Notes: generated by a model from the letters alone, not told the origin. A stretch of 64,000 bases of DNA from Eupeodes corollae (GCF_945859685.1 NC_079149.1:68404991-68468990), one strand, 5' to 3'. Positions 10,700 through 23,360 are shown, numbered from the stretch's first letter. Numbers and translations are program-made.

Positions 10700-13215
10700 T
10701 AATTTACTAAACAAATTCGTATAAAGATTCATAATGTTCGTTTTCTTCTTCGTTCAGGATTTGGTATCGGTATTTTAGCGCTGTTTTGACGTTACTCAAC
10801 TCAATACGTTCCACTCCTGTCCATTTAGGATTCTTTTGGCTTCATCTAAAGTTAAGACGCTTTTTCCCCAGTGTCCTGTTCTGTTTGCAGAAAGAATAGG
10901 GCATATTGCTAGGAAGTGCAGTACGTCTTCTCTAACCTTGTGGTTGCATAGGGTACACTCTGTGTTTTCATCTGCACTATATGGTCGGTAATTCAGATGT
11001 AGTAACTCTATTCTCGTTTTAAAGATAATAGAGATTGTCTCCAACGTGTAGCGGTCATCAAAATAGTGGCTGGCGTGGAGGTTGTGCTGCAGACCCTTGT
11101 ACATACTTCGCGTGTTACTTCGTTCTACCATCTCGGTGAACTAACAGACATTGTCTTCTTCAATCCTTGCGAGCAGTGTATCGAAGCTACAGTTCCAAGT
11201 ATCGGTCCCACTTTCTAGCACTTCAATATTATATGACTGCTATAGGAGCATCTTTTCCCTAAAAAACTGCGATTTTCGGTTAAGAAGATGCCGTGTAATG
11301 ATCCTGGGTAGACGATGACTTGGCAGAGCCATTACTTTTAAAATGTAGTTAAAATTCATTTTTAGAGTAAAGATGTACAGCGGAGAAAGTCAAGTTTCTA
11401 GATGTAGCATGTAGTTAGGGGTGTTTTCTGGAAGCCAGAATATTTTTTTGATGAAGTATCTTAAAAGTTTTTCTACTTGGTCATATTGAAGAAGACCCAC
11501 ATCTAGGCAGCGTAGCACATTATCAATTTATCACCGCTTCAAAGAGCTTATATTTGGCACTCGGGGCTACATATTTTTTGCTGAGGACCCCCTTCCAATT
11601 GCAATTGATAGCTTTTTTCGATTCTGTTAGTTTTGCATTGAGATGTTGGTTTAATGAAAGCTTTGGTATTAAGTATCTTCAAGATACTTATACTCCTTAC
11701 CCACCTCTAAGTTCACATTTTCCCATCCAATCTGCTTGTACCATTTCTAAAAATCATGATTTTTGATTTGTTTGAATTAACGGTGAGGCTCCAGAGACGA
11801 CAATATGCTGTAGTTTATTTATCATTATTTGCATCAGTTTCTGGGTTTCAGAAAAAATGACGATATCGTCTTCATTCATCAACGCTTTGATGTCGGCAAC
11901 CATTTAAATTAATTCCACCTGGCAGAGCTGATGTCAAATCATCTAGGAAGATAGAAAACAGAAGCGGGCTTAAAAGGCAGCCTTGCTCAGCCCCCGATGT
12001 CGTTTGAAACCACGGCGATACTTCGTTTCCATTCCATATTGCCCTTTTATTGTTTTCGTACAGGCATTTTATTATTTTCAAAATTTGTGTGGATAATTCC
12101 AGGCAACTGAGCTTGTAGAATCATAGTTGATTGAATCGAAAGCTGCTTTGAAATCAATAAAGAAAGCATATAATTTCGTTCCCTTATCCAGATAAGATCT
12201 ACCTATGCACTTTAGTGAAAAGATGTTGTATGCACTTTAGTGAAAAGATGTTGTCAACTGTCGAATAATCTTTCCTGAAGCCGGCTTCAAACTCACTCAA
12301 AAGGTTATTACTTTTTACCAGGCTGTGAGCCTGTCTAGAACGACGCAAGTGAATATTTTCATTATGGTGTTCAGAAATGATATGCCCCGATAATTGTTTG
12401 AATCGTTATTATCACCTTTTTTAAATATGGGAAATATGATATTTTTGGTAAGACTTTCTGGTACTTCTCCTACATCAAATAAGTAATTATATGCATCTGT
12501 ATGTTTTTCAATAAAGTTTAACGACGCGTTTTTGAGAAACTTTGCATCTGTGTATCACATCCAGGACTTCTTGTACGGTGAAGACATGGTCCAAGCTTTC
12601 ATTTTCCAAATGTGGCGAAGCGTGAAGCATCAACTGGATGGGGATTATTGGTTTGCTCAACAAGTTTTCAAAATGTTGTGCTAGGATGTTTATATCAATT
12701 TTTATGTTTAGGATGAAGGGTATACCATTGAGAGAACGAGCTATTTTCCAGAACGAGGTGCTGTCATTTACTTTTCATAATTTGCGCATTAGCTCCAGAG
12801 AGTAATTTCTTTGTTTCTATTTGCACGTGATTTTGAAGGCTTTATTAGCTTCTTGGTATATGCTTTTTGCAACTCTTACTTTTGTTACTCTTAGAAGTTT
12901 TAGATATCCAAAAGATTTTTTTCTTGCCGCTTCGCATTCTCTATCAAACCATTAATCTTTCCATTTCTGTTTTGAGCAAATTGGAATGGCATGAGCTGCC
13001 TGGTTTATGCACGAAACCAAGATGTCTGTGTCCCGGATTGAGTTAATCTCGTTGTTAGAGACGGAGGCTACCAAACTGTCTAGCTTATTTTTGTATCGAT
13101 CTAAATGCGAATTTTTCCACTTAAGTTTTGGCAACAATTTCATGTCTCCGTTATTGCTGGATGATTCGTCTGAACGCCATATACAAGTAACGAGAAGCAG
13201 TAAGTGTTCTGAATA
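10700..13215 (-). pseudogene. LINE family C, copy 1 (reverse transcriptase and C-terminal Cys/His domain)
   Basis: A broken ORF2 read from 13215 down to about 10703. In order: a linker after the endonuclease with WFDRECEAARKKSFGYLKLL (about 12950-12890), FEAGFRKDYSTVDNIFSL (about 12290), then GAEQGCLLSPLLFSIFLDDL near 11980, where families read GVKQGC. The catalytic YADD box is present only as NEDD (ALMNEDDIVIF, about 11875). The open C-terminal block at 10796-11131 contains TLCNHKVREDVLHFLAICPI, a Cys-Cys-His-Cys arrangement typical of the tail of these LINEs. Many frameshifts are present, including a 25-base tandem duplication at 12204-12253 and a TTGAG duplication near 10796 that breaks the last codons. 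The layout resembles I-group elements (Nimb/Ingi-like); that clade call is tentative. The element is dead. Confidence 0.85.
12204..12253. repeat. 25-base tandem duplication inside LINE C copy 1
   Basis: Two perfect adjacent copies of a 25-base unit beginning TATGCACTTTAGTGAAAAGA (12204-12228 and 12229-12253). The duplication shifts the reading frame and must post-date loss of selection on this copy. Confidence 0.95.
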
Positions 13216-13954
13216 GACTAGCTCATCGATTTTTAAATCTTTTTAAAGTCTGTACTATTTGGAAGAAAATTTGAAAACGTACATTTTTATAAGACAAACC
13301 TGCTTGTTCTTTCTGAATTTAGACAAAGTTTAGACGAAAAAATAAAGAAAGTTGATAAAAAACATTTAAAAACGTAGAACCACGAAAATATGACTAGATT
13401 GGCGCAATTAATCTATGTCTTTGGTGTGCATCAAAATAGATAAGGTAAACATAAGGAAGCCGTGAAGAAATCAAATAGAGAACACAAAATCGATTAAAAT
13501 GAACTTAATTTAGATTAGGTTATGTGCTGGCGATTGATGTCATCGTCACACTTAGATCAATGAAGACCCATTGTGATACGCTGAAGTAATGAACTTTCTA
13601 TGGATTGTCCTGTTCTGGCGTTTAAGAGGATTTGACTTAAACCATAATAGGATGTTTTAAAAGGTACAAATTTGTATATTTTTACTTTGGTATATTGAAA
13701 AGTTAAATGTTCTGACTGTTAAGTACTAATTTATTTCTGTTCAAATATTAAGTTTGCAATGTTTATAAACATAATAAATAGAATATATCCTTCGTCAACT
13801 TATTTTTAACATGTTTAAATTTACAAACAAACATTTCTTTAAAAAAGCTTTAATAAAAATAACATAATTTTCTATTTTAAATTAAAACATATTATACAAA
13901 AGTGATTTTAAATTACATATGCTATGATATTAGATTTATATAAGTTACATTTAT
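13216..13954. other. AT-rich DNA between two LINE C copies
   Basis: No coding or repeat end recognised. It separates two LINE C copies lying in the same orientation. Confidence 0.5.
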
Positions 13955-16335
13955 TTGTTAATTAAAATTTTCATAAACTGCTCAAACAAAAATGGATATT
14001 TATTAAATATATGCAATACATTAAGGAAAAAAAAAGTTTTATAAAAGTTGTCGATCGTCAACAAAATCTTTTTATGCTTTATGGTTTAAACGCAATATTG
14101 GGCAAAGATTTTCCAGTTTCCTCCATTAAGGGCACATATCGTCTCTGGTTCATTGAATATTGTTTTTTTGAAAGTATACAAATCTCAATTCTTTTAAATG
14201 GGACACACTGATAAAAAGTGATAGGACGTTTCTTGCTCTTGCAGGTTAATCAAGGAGCAAAACGTTATTCGGTCGTTAAAGTAAGGTCTATAATTCAAAT
14301 TGAGTAGCACTCTTCTAACACGGAACATATTTAAAATTTCAAACAAGCTCAAATCATCGGTGAAATAATTAAATTCGTTCAAATAATACTCAAGTTTTGG
14401 GTATAAAGATCGACGCGATGACCCCTTGGCTTCCTTTATTAGAACTGATCGTATCCGAGCATCTATGAAGATCTAGAATGTTTTTTAATTTTTCTTTAGG
14501 AGCTGTATTAAAAATATCTAAAGATTCCATAGATATCCCACGCAACAAAAATATATATCCTTCAATTTTTTTAAACCAGCTGATATTTGTTTGAATGCTG
14601 TTTTTTGCAAGATTCTTTGGTAGACGGTTGTCATTAAATGAAAGAACTTTCATAACATACTCGAAGTGCATTCTTAAAGTAAAGAGATATACTGGTGGCA
14701 GTCCGGTTTCAAGAAGAATTATATAATTGGGAGTTGTCTGTGGTAAGTAAAAAGTTTTTTTTTTTAAGGAAAAACCGTTAAATTTTTCCACCAGATCATA
14801 CTGTTGATCATAAGTCATTATTAAGGTCAATAATGACTTATCTTCGAATACTTTGAACATATCGCTGTGTGCAACTTCTCTGTTTTTAAATAGGGATTTT
14901 AAAGTTGAATTTATAGCAGCCATTGATATTGTAAATTTTAAATGGAAGTGCTTATTTAGGTTTCGGTTGGGTGTGATTATCATGCCAAGGTAGTTATATT
15001 CATCAACTTCTAATTTTTCTCCATTTAAAACCCATTTTTCATTCCTACTATTCCTACCTCTACTTGGTTTGAAAATCGTTAGTTTAGACTTTACAATATT
15101 AACCACCAAACTCCACCTTTTACAATATAAATTTAGTTTGTTTATCATAAGCTGTAGGCTTTCCGGTGTTTCAGCTAATAATAATATCAACATATAAAAA
15201 ACATTTTATTGTTAGTCCTGCAACCCGAATCCTGTTTGGCAAGGCATCCACTATATCATTTATGTATAATGCAAATAGCAAAGGAGACTATAAGCATAAT
15301 TGTCGGCCCCACTTAAAGTTTGAAGCCAACCTGACAATTTTTTTGTCATACATTTTCTTCAAAACATTTAGAACTTTCGGTGAAATTCCTAGCTAACTTA
15401 ATTTATAAAAAAGTGATCTCCGATCATACTATCAAAAGCTGCTTTGAATTAAATAAATATAGCAGACAATTTGTGTCTGTTTTCAAGATAAGAATCAACT
15501 ATGTTTTGAACTTCTCTCGTAGGTAATATTTGAGAATATGAATTCTAATTTCTCTAAAAAATTATGAGGACATTTTTTTTTAAGAATTCCTTGTTTTCCA
15601 TTGCTTTGTTTAAGACAATGCGCATCTCTTCTGAGCTTATATCTTCCTCTAACACGTTTACATCTACGAGATTTTCAGCGTACCGCACAAGATTTGAAGT
15701 GAAAGAAGGGTTATGTAGAGCCATATAATAAATTTAAAATTTTACCAATCTTAAACTTTGTTCCATAAGTTCCTTAACAATTTTCCAGAAATGGGTGCAA
15801 TCTCTTACAGTATTTAAATTCGTTGCAATTTTCGAAAAGTATTCTTGTTTTTTACTTTTACAAAGTTCTTTGTATTAACTGTTGGCTCGAACATAAGATT
15901 TACGAAATTAATCTCCGTTTTGAGTTCTTGCAAGCTTTAGCAATTTGAAAGACTTAACTTTAGTTTTCTCGCAACCGAAATCCATTTTTGTTTTTCTCTG
16001 ACATTACACATTTTATCAGTTGACGTAACCGAATATTTAATAACATTGGTGAAATGATCAATTTGCTCAATAAGACTATTTGAGCTAAAATCGATTTTTT
16101 GAATAATTTCATCCAGTCTCACATGATAATTGAGCTTATCCCGTTCTTTCCAAAAAACCTTAGGCAAAAGAATGATATCGCTTACTGGTGTTACCGTTTT
16201 TTAGTAATGGTTACTGTTAAAGGCATATGGTCCGAAAAACTTAATGTACCTTCATTAAAATCAAATATTTTTTGAAACCAATCCAAGATAACATGAATAA
16301 TGTTATAAATTCGAATTTTATTTTTTTATAATAAT
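13955..16335 (-). pseudogene. LINE family C, copy 2 (endonuclease end, reverse transcriptase tail, C-terminal domain)
   Basis: Read from 16335 downward. The first recognisable block is an endonuclease end with FSDHMPLTV (about 16240-16214), the Ser-Asp-His motif of the apurinic-type endonuclease domain. A linker frame follows at 15937-16167. The middle is badly broken. The longest open block, 14390-15193 (267 codons), starts just after the catalytic box and runs through PESLQLMINKLNLYCKRWSL, VKSKLTIFKP and YNYLGMIITP into the thumb and tail. A further frame at 14194-14382 holds the Cys/His tail remnant (YHFLSVCPI), and coding similarity to copy 1 continues to about 13960. The YADD box is not recognisable. 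This copy and copy 1 lie in tandem with the same orientation, as separate insertions or a diverged duplication. Confidence 0.85.
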
Positions 16336-16355
16336 TTCTTTCTGATTTAAGTTTT

Positions 16356-17392
16356 TTAACTTTAATTGTAATGGGTACGACTTGTCAAATTGAAAATTTT
16401 AACATTTCTCGAAGTTTAAGGTAGCTAGAGACGAAATAAAAGATTTTTATAGAGATGCCTGTGCGTGCGTATGTACGTCCGTACGTTTGCGACGTTTTTT
16501 CGCTGTCCATAGCTCAATAACCATCGACTTCAAATAAATTTTGTTATACAGATAAAAAGGCAGAAAGATATAGAAAGGGCTCTCAAGAAAATTGCTTGGG
16601 TGGATTTTTTTACCATAGCTGTTTTAAAAACAAGGTGAACATTTTGGTTAATCTTAAATATCTTACGAACCAAAAACGCTAGAGACTTGAATTAAATTTT
16701 ATATAATATATTGTAGCGTGGTACCAAACAAGTATGTTTTTTGAAAAATATAAAATTAACGGTTTTTTGATATATTAAAAAAAAAAACTGAACAAAAAAT
16801 TTGTCACCTCGAAAATTTTACGAATACAAAATGATTTTATCTCCAAAAAAATGTTGTGCTACGTAAAATAAAGTTTTTAACATCTGGTAAATTTTTGAGA
16901 AAAATCGAATTGACAGTTTTTTTTTACAAAAAATAAAAACCCTAAACAAAAAACTAAGTACAAGTTTTTAAACATTGATTTCGGACTCAAATATTCTTTC
17001 AAAACTTTGAGATATTGGCTTTAAACTACTTTTATCTTATAGAAAATATTGTTTTCAATATTCAGTTGTTTTCTTTATTAAAGTCCAATAGTCCGCTTTT
17101 ACGTAAATACGCAAATTTGGTAAAAATTTATGTTCGGTTCTTGATATCTTTCAAATAAATTTCATTCATCCAATTTGTAAAAATGTAAAAAAATTTTACT
17201 AAAATTTGTTTTCAACTAAAAATCTATATCTATTTTTTTTCAACAAAACTAGATTTTCAAACTATATAATTTCTTTATAAGAAAAATATTGTTAGTCATT
17301 TTAAAATTTTTAAGAATAATTCAACTAACAACTTTTTTAACCCAACACGAAAAATGAATAGGAAGTTATCAGTGTGGGTCGCATTCCAGCCT
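16356..17392 (+). repeat. Repeat family T, copy 1 (with internal tandem-like units)
   Basis: A non-coding dispersed repeat. It starts with an AACTTT...TGTAATGGGT-type end and runs through GTGCGTGCGTATGTACGTCC (16460), TATACAGATAAAAAGGCAGA (16545) and TATCTTACGAACCAAAAACG (16659). It then enters several diverged units of roughly 140-170 bases sharing GATTTTATCTCCAAAA, GAGAAAAATCGAATTG and GATATTGGCTTTAAACTA-type words. It ends with GTGTGGGTCGCATTCCAGCC (17372-17391). Related sequence lies at 32.2-32.7 (minus), 34.4-35.3, 36.4-37.2 and, for the ends only, 38.8-38.9 and 40.5/41.76 kb. I know no class assignment. Confidence 0.75.
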
Positions 17393-18199
17393 CTTTTTTT
17401 GTAACCATTTGGTAGCAGAATCAAGTTGATTTTATAGTATTAAAATCTTATAAATGACTATGTTTTTGAAAGTGGAATATGATGAATGGGTAAATCGTTT
17501 TTTACTTTTGAATTAAGCTTTTAAGATGCTTATATTCGTACGATTTAAAAAAATATTTGTTTGAATTTAAAACTTTTCTGCTATTATAGAGCATGTTCCA
17601 CCGATGCACTTATTTTATCAAGAAAACAAGTTAAAATAATACATTTAGCATATATTAACTGGTATTTTATAGCATACATGTTAAATATTATTCGTTGCTT
17701 CTCTTTTGATGCGAATTGAAATAATTAAATGTCATAAATATTTACAAAATAACGCATTTCTTTGACAACCTCGTTTACCAAAACAAATAACATTTTGAAA
17801 TAAAACATTAGTCAAACAAATTGATATTTATTTTTAGACTGTAGTCAAAATCAATTAAGCAGACGAACTGCAAAATATTAAAAATATTGCTTAAAAATGT
17901 CTATATGCAAATTGAATGATTATTAAAAATAATGTAATTTATCTAATGATCAGTACTTTACGTTAAGATGTGCATAACACAACCAGTTGCAATTAAAACT
18001 GAATGTGCATATGGATCTCAATCCCATGCTAGCATAGGATTTTATACACAAACAAAATAACCAGCACTATGTATAGGCTTGAAGATTAAATCAAAAAATA
18101 TTTTAATTAGCTTTACGCCAGCAACTCGAAATCATAGGTGAACAATATTTAGCTAAGAAAGATATCAATAAAGTTTATTCATTTATGCACGCACCATAG
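17393..18199. other. AT-rich DNA, no gene seen
   Basis: No coding or repeat end recognised. Confidence 0.5.
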
Positions 18200-19300
18200 T
18201 TTCTGGATTAAGTAATCACTCGTTATGAAGGTGAAATCACATACTGTGCACCCAAACACTAGATGCAGCTGTCATTCCAGCACCAGCGGGGTTCCAAACA
18301 CTTCTTAAACGCATATAAAACAAGAAAACGTATATATCCATACTACTAAGTGAATCCTCTTTCGTCGTCACCTTCTGTCGGAACAAAAACAACCGCACAC
18401 ATGCTGAAAGATTCATAAGTCTGATCATGCTTGGCCAAAACATTGCCAAAGAAAATCCGACCCGAAGACGGAGACCATGACGATGTGGCGCGCACTTAGC
18501 CCATTTTGCATTTAATCAAACACTTAATTGCAATGATAATTGCCATTATATGGTTGAACTATAAAATCAAAACATCTCCTCCAATAAAAGTTTAGTCTTG
18601 GCTGCGCAGCATCAAAAAGACTATATCTTCGGTCTTCTTGTCGTATTTCGACTTTGGTTCAATGTTCAAATCGATTTACTACGAGTATAACCATCACAGC
18701 GCGGAATATCCCCAACAATCGTAAATTCTTTGGATCCCTTTTACGGGATCTACCATCTACCATTTACCATCTCCATCTCGGAACGTTCCATAAGTGGCTT
18801 TTGCGCACTGTTAGTGTGATCTTTAAAAGTCGATTTGGACTCTATAACTACCGTGGAATAGATTCGATGGACTTAGACGTCTGCGTCTCTTAGCGGTGAA
18901 CCATGTGCCCACCAAGTGTGTTTGGCCACATAATACGCTTTAATTGATTTTATTACCAAACGCAAACTTATATTCCCTTTGATGGTTGCCTGGGACGCTG
19001 GGTTGCTTATGGTCGGCGGCGGCGCGGCACGGAGCAGCAGGTTTAGCGGAGATGGCGGAAAACTATTACTTAGTGCGAATGCAAAAGCTAAATGTCCTTT
19101 GTTCCGTTTGGTCTTTGGTTGGCTTGTTGTATGTGTTCGAATTTGAGGCTATAGAAAATGGCTGGATCAGAGATCGAGTATCGTTCTCTGTGGCATTGGG
19201 AAACAAATCGAAGGATCAGAGAACAATTCACCTCAGCCTGAAATGCGGTGGTGTGTAACAGGAGGTAACTCCTCCATAATGTTTTTCGAAATGGGAAATA
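18200..19300. other. Less AT-rich island without recognised genes
   Basis: The composition is more balanced than the flanks, and none of the window's repeat families occur. It contains homeodomain-like TTTAATTGATTTTATTA (about 18942). Frames at 18237-18449 (minus), 18654-18893 and 18986-19258 (plus) lack recognisable domains. It may be host non-coding DNA with regulatory function; I cannot show this from sequence alone. Confidence 0.35.
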
Positions 19301-19728
19301 AGGTGCAAAATGAATCTCACAAGTCTTGGATAAGAGAAGGTATAGGAATAGGAACCTACATAACTTTTTTAAGTTAAATACCTATATATCGACGTTTGCC
19401 CATATAAAGAATGAACTTGTAGTTTATTGACATTGTGGTGGATCTTTGTTATAAGAGTATTTCCGGCTTTTACATGGTTTTTGGTAGAGAAAGCAAGAGG
19501 CGTAGATCGTAGATGTTAGTTAAAAGGTGGAATTTTCAAATACTCGTAATTAATTTTAAAAACAATTATATATGTAGGTATGAATTTGTGTTGCAAAAAT
19601 GAAAAGCATCAAAATTCTATTGTGTACGATTTGAGTAAGTCAAATGATTGTGTCTATGGGCCTATATAAATTTTTTAAAACATCATCATAGCTAAATTAA
19701 AAAAAAAAAACTATTTTTAAAGGTTTAC
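19301..19728. other. Spacer, no gene seen
   Basis: AT-rich DNA left of the foldback element. No feature recognised. Confidence 0.5.
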
Positions 19729-20295
19729 CAATTTACTAGTTAGCAATTGCTAAATATTAAGAAATTGTCTAAGGGACTCCAAAATTGTAAACCTTCCTTT
19801 GCGTTTTGCTTCCTAGTCCAGTCAATGATAGAAAAAATTGACTTCACCTCAAAAAAAAATCCAACAGCGTTGAAACTTGGCACACTTACTAAGGGATGTC
19901 TGGTCATGACCCAAAAAAAGGCAACAGTCCGACGCGACGTGAGCTCTAGCGGCAGTTAAGAGCAACATGGTGTTTGTTTCAGTTTTTCACGATTATCTCG
20001 AAAGCTATTTGTCGTATCAAAACATGTTGTTCTACAAAATTAAAGCTCATTAAGTTTTATAAAAAAAGCTGATTTTGTTCGTATCTATTATAGTTAATAA
20101 AATAACTCTAGTGGCAGTAAAGAGAAACATACAGTTTATTCGGTTTTTCGGGGATATCTTGAAAACTACTTGCCGTATTAAAGAATAATCTGCTAAAAAA
20201 TTCAAGCTTATTAAATTTTCTAAAGAAATATGATATTCATTTGTTTGTATACTTGTTTTAGTTTGTAAAATAAAGGCAGGTAAGGAAAACATGTG
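19729..20295 (+). repeat. Left inverted arm of the foldback element
   Basis: Contains two diverged direct units beginning CTCTAGCGGCAGTTAAGAGC (19944) and CTCTAGTGGCAGTAAAGAGA (20107). Each is followed by ATATCTYGAAARCTA and TTAAGTTTT/TTAAATTTT words. The inverse of the same series occurs in the right arm. Confidence 0.8.
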
Positions 20296-20439
20296 ATGAT
20301 ATTTGTCAGACATGTTGATGACGATTGTGTACCTAAAACACTAAAAACGTGTCTGAAAATTGTTATACTAATGAAAACGAACATTGAAAATAGAAAAAGG
20401 AAGTGTTGCGTCCCACATCATTCATGTCTCCAATACTAA

Positions 20440-21450
20440 ACAGCCTTGCCTTATTAATTTACAGAAAGCTTGGTTCTAAGAAGTTGGTAAACCTTATATC
20501 AAGTTTAGTGCTCATAATATGAAGCTCAGTTGTTGAAGATATCTAGAACACGCGACCAGATTCCAGCGGTTCATTTAACCAACTAGTAAATAAATCGTTG
20601 CCGCAACTTCATCTGAGACACGTCTATCAAAATGCGTAGAAAGATTGGGTGGATTTCACCTGTTAATGTCCTTTATTTTTCCAACATGTTTTCTGATGAG
20701 TGAAAGTGGCCTGCAAGAGTTAATGAGTACTATATACAAGGAAAAGCTTTCTTTAGAGCAGTTCGTGTTTTAATACTAATACAAACACCTTTAGCTAATG
20801 TAATAATGGAACAAGTCGACATGAGCCAACATGAATTAGAGGAAATCCAAAATGTCATGCAAAATTTTCTTGATGAGTCTCCTTCGTTATGTGCACTAAA
20901 ACAAAAATATCATTTGATCCAATAGTGAGAAACTACAAACAAATCTTAACAAACTCAAATCTAATGGACCAACAGCAGCAGAAGAATTAATTCCATATTT
21001 GTATGCCGCCGCCGGACACTTCTCTAACGCCAAATCATGTCACCTGTGTTTGCAGGACATGATAAAAATGCCTTCTATGATGACCCCAGATAAATTTGAA
21101 TGCTTTGTGCATGTGCAAGAGGGTTACTTTACTATGAGAAGAACTGACCGATTTTGGACAGTAGTGTGGTCGGACCAGAAGATTGAACAATGCCTGGAAT
21201 GAAGAGTATGTGTGGCTTGACAACAGGGCATGGAATCACTGATTATGTACTTAGCAAATGGGTTCTAGGGCTGACATGCTACTCATGAAATTAGTGAGCA
21301 GCATTAAGATTTTGGGGAGGCACGTTAAATTAGAGATAATACAGACATTGCAAAGCCGTCAAATTGATTCCAAAGTCATCTCTAGTTCTCATCGTTGAAG
21401 ATGATAAAGTAACTTGCTACAATGCTTATTCTCTATAGGCATGCAAGCAA
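20440..21450 (+). pseudogene. Broken gene for an uncharacterised repetitive arthropod protein inside the foldback element
   Basis: Several adjacent frames join into one conceptual protein. The first part has LGSKKLVNLISSLVLI (about 20468-20515). The next has ERLGGFHLLMSF and SGLQELMSTIY (about 20638-20740). After a frameshift, AVRVLILIQTPLANVIMEQV is followed by a Glu/Gln-rich stretch to a stop at 20923. The open block at 20942-21200 holds LIPYLYAAAGHFSNAKSCHL and FTMRRTDRFWTVVWSDQKIE. After another shift come GLTTGHGITDYVLSKWVLGL and stops. From memory, LGGFHLLMSF and a WSDMTIEQ-like motif mark a large repetitive protein family in arthropod and cnidarian genomes whose function I do not know. 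Its position between long inverted arms suggests it is element-encoded cargo or part of the transposition machinery. At least three frame breaks make this copy dead. Confidence 0.65.
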
Positions 21451-21539
21451 TGAGCCATATAGTGGACCAACGAGTATCAGAAGTAAGAAGGGATATAAAA
21501 ATTGAATACTACAGTTTTTTTGTCGACCATTACAGACAC

Positions 21540-22076
21540 GAAAAAATGAATAGCATATTTTTTTAGAAAATTTAATAAGCTTCCTTTTCGTGTAAAAAAA
21601 CACAGGTTTTCCTTAAATGCCTATAGAGTTATTTTACAAACTAAAACAAGTACAAACAAATAAATATCATATTTCTTTAGAAAATTTAATGAGTTTTAAT
21701 TTTATAGATTAACTTTTGATACGACAAATAGTTTTTAAGATAAACCTAAAAACCGAAAAACCCTAATGTTTCTCTTCACTGCCACTAGTGTTACTTTATA
21801 AACTGTAATAGATACGTACAAAATCATGAAAGCTTTTTTTTATAAAATTTAATGAGCTTTAATTTTGTAGAACAACATTTTTTGATACAGTAAATAGTTT
21901 TCGAGATAAACGTTAAATAATCTCCATGTTTCTTTTAACTGCCGCTAGAGCTCACACCTGATTCTTGGGGACTTTTTTTGAGTCATCGCCAGACATCCCT
22001 TAGTGTGTTAAGTGTGTTAAGTTTCTAATCGGTTGGATTTTTTTAGGGGAAACCCTGGACTATACTAGTAAATTGT
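21540..22076 (-). repeat. Right inverted arm of the foldback element
   Basis: Inverse of the left arm, with the same two subterminal units (centres about 21780 and 21945). Arms differ by many substitutions and small gaps, so the element is not recent. Confidence 0.8.
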
Positions 22077-22379
22077 TAATTGCTCTTTTTTTAAAGCAAC
22101 CAAACATGTCTAAAAAGTGACAGTTCGTGAAAATAAACAAAGAAAATACGCTTAAACGGACTGGATCTGGAACAACTGTTGACTAGAACATTCAATCCAC
22201 TGCTCTTATAAAATAATTGTACAGATGTCATATGATTTAGCAAATTCCTAAAAGTTAAAGCAACCATTCCGTGATTTTAACTTTAGCAAATTGCAACACG
22301 TTAAAATGAGATGCCAATCAAAACCAAAGTAATATACCTTAAGGAGCAGCCTGGTCAGTCTCTCGACCTAAATTTAACA

Positions 22380-23120
22380 GAGTATTAGCTTATAGCTTCG
22401 GTCGATAATTCATTATTGAAATAGTTAGCTTTTCATGGCAATTGGTGATTGAGGTTCCTATAGGTGTTCCTGGAGGATGTTGACGATGCTTTAGAGAGAT
22501 GCTGATTGTAATTTCTTTCATCAATTTTAGCAGTAACATTTGCAAACATAGAGCTCAATTCATCTACATTTAACTCCAATAAAGTTAAATTAATATCATT
22601 AGATTGCAGTAGTCTTATCAAGATGGTTTTATAAAGACTTCTTTCATTCCTCTTCATCACTCTTACTAAATAAGAGTAGTTACGGCAGACTCCACGTAAA
22701 TGCATAGCATAATTTGGTGCTTAATTTGGTAATCTTAACAAGCGTTTGGAAAAAAGGTCTTTGAATTGCTTCAAACTCCTCGAGAGCCAAGTATGTAAAA
22801 ACTTGAGCACCGTAGCACATACAAGTGTTGACAGTTGCTTGAAAGACCCGATATTTTGACACAAGATCGAATTTTAGATTGGCAAAAAACTTTGGCCATA
22901 ATAAACTCAAAGCAATTTTAGCCTCTTTGCTTTTTTGTTTGACATGCTAAGAAAAGTTTAAATTATGCGTAAGCAAAACTCCAAGATATTTAAACTTCAA
23001 TACATTCATTAGTGAGTGACCAATTCTCTGTCGGCAGCCTTCTTTTTTGACGCGCTTCAAAAATCATTATCTTCGTATTGTTTGTGTTAAGATGCGTTAT
23101 TGTTTTAAACTTTTTTTTCT
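22380..23120 (-). pseudogene. LINE family C, copy 3 (C-terminal half)
   Basis: Read from 23120 down. It opens with NTKIMIFEARQKRRLPTENW and YLGVLLTHNLNF-like fragments in shifting frames. The open frame 22680-22910 follows with LLWPKFFANLKFDLVSKYRV and VNTCMCYGAQVFTYLALEEF, then 22433-22705 with the tail domain. The closest relative in the window is copy 4 at 33.3-34.4 kb (SSKYRVFNVTINTCLCYGVQ). The polymerase catalytic box lies upstream of the preserved part and is absent. It starts about 300 bases right of the foldback element. It is a dead 5'-truncated copy. Confidence 0.85.
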
Positions 23121-23360
23121 GTAAAACCAATGTAAGCTACAATTTGTTTGCGCCCTTAATAAAGATATTATTTTACCTTTTTTCATTATTTCTATATTAA
23201 TATTAAAGTATAAGTCATAAATGTTACGGAATTTAATTTCTTTAAAAGAATGTACATAAAATGAAATTAAAATCAATTAAACGCAACACATTTTATTTAA
23301 AATCGAATATACTTAAAAACTCACTACTATGTACTTTATTGCACATAGCTATACATACAT

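Larger units (their letters stand above)
19729..22076 (+). mobile_element. Foldback-type DNA element with long inverted arms
   Basis: Two arms of roughly 500 bases are inverted copies of each other. Outer ends: CAATTTACTAGT at 19729-19740 and its inverse ACTAGTAAATTG at 22065-22076. Inside, AAGGGATGTCTGGTCATGAC (left, 19892) matches the inverse of 21978-21999. GAGCTCTAGCGGCAGTTAA (left, 19940) matches the inverse of TTAACTGCCGCTAGAGCTC on the right. Each arm holds two diverged direct units, each starting CTCTAGYGGCAGT, as in foldback elements with subterminal repeats. The left arm has about 75 extra bases near its outer end. The interior carries remains of one protein gene (20440-21450). A foldback architecture is seen directly; the superfamily is unknown. 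Confidence 0.75.

Noticed and set aside
18237..18449. Minus frame of 70 codons in a less AT-rich island
   Set aside because: No domain, no repeat relation and no partner exon; kept only as part of the island.
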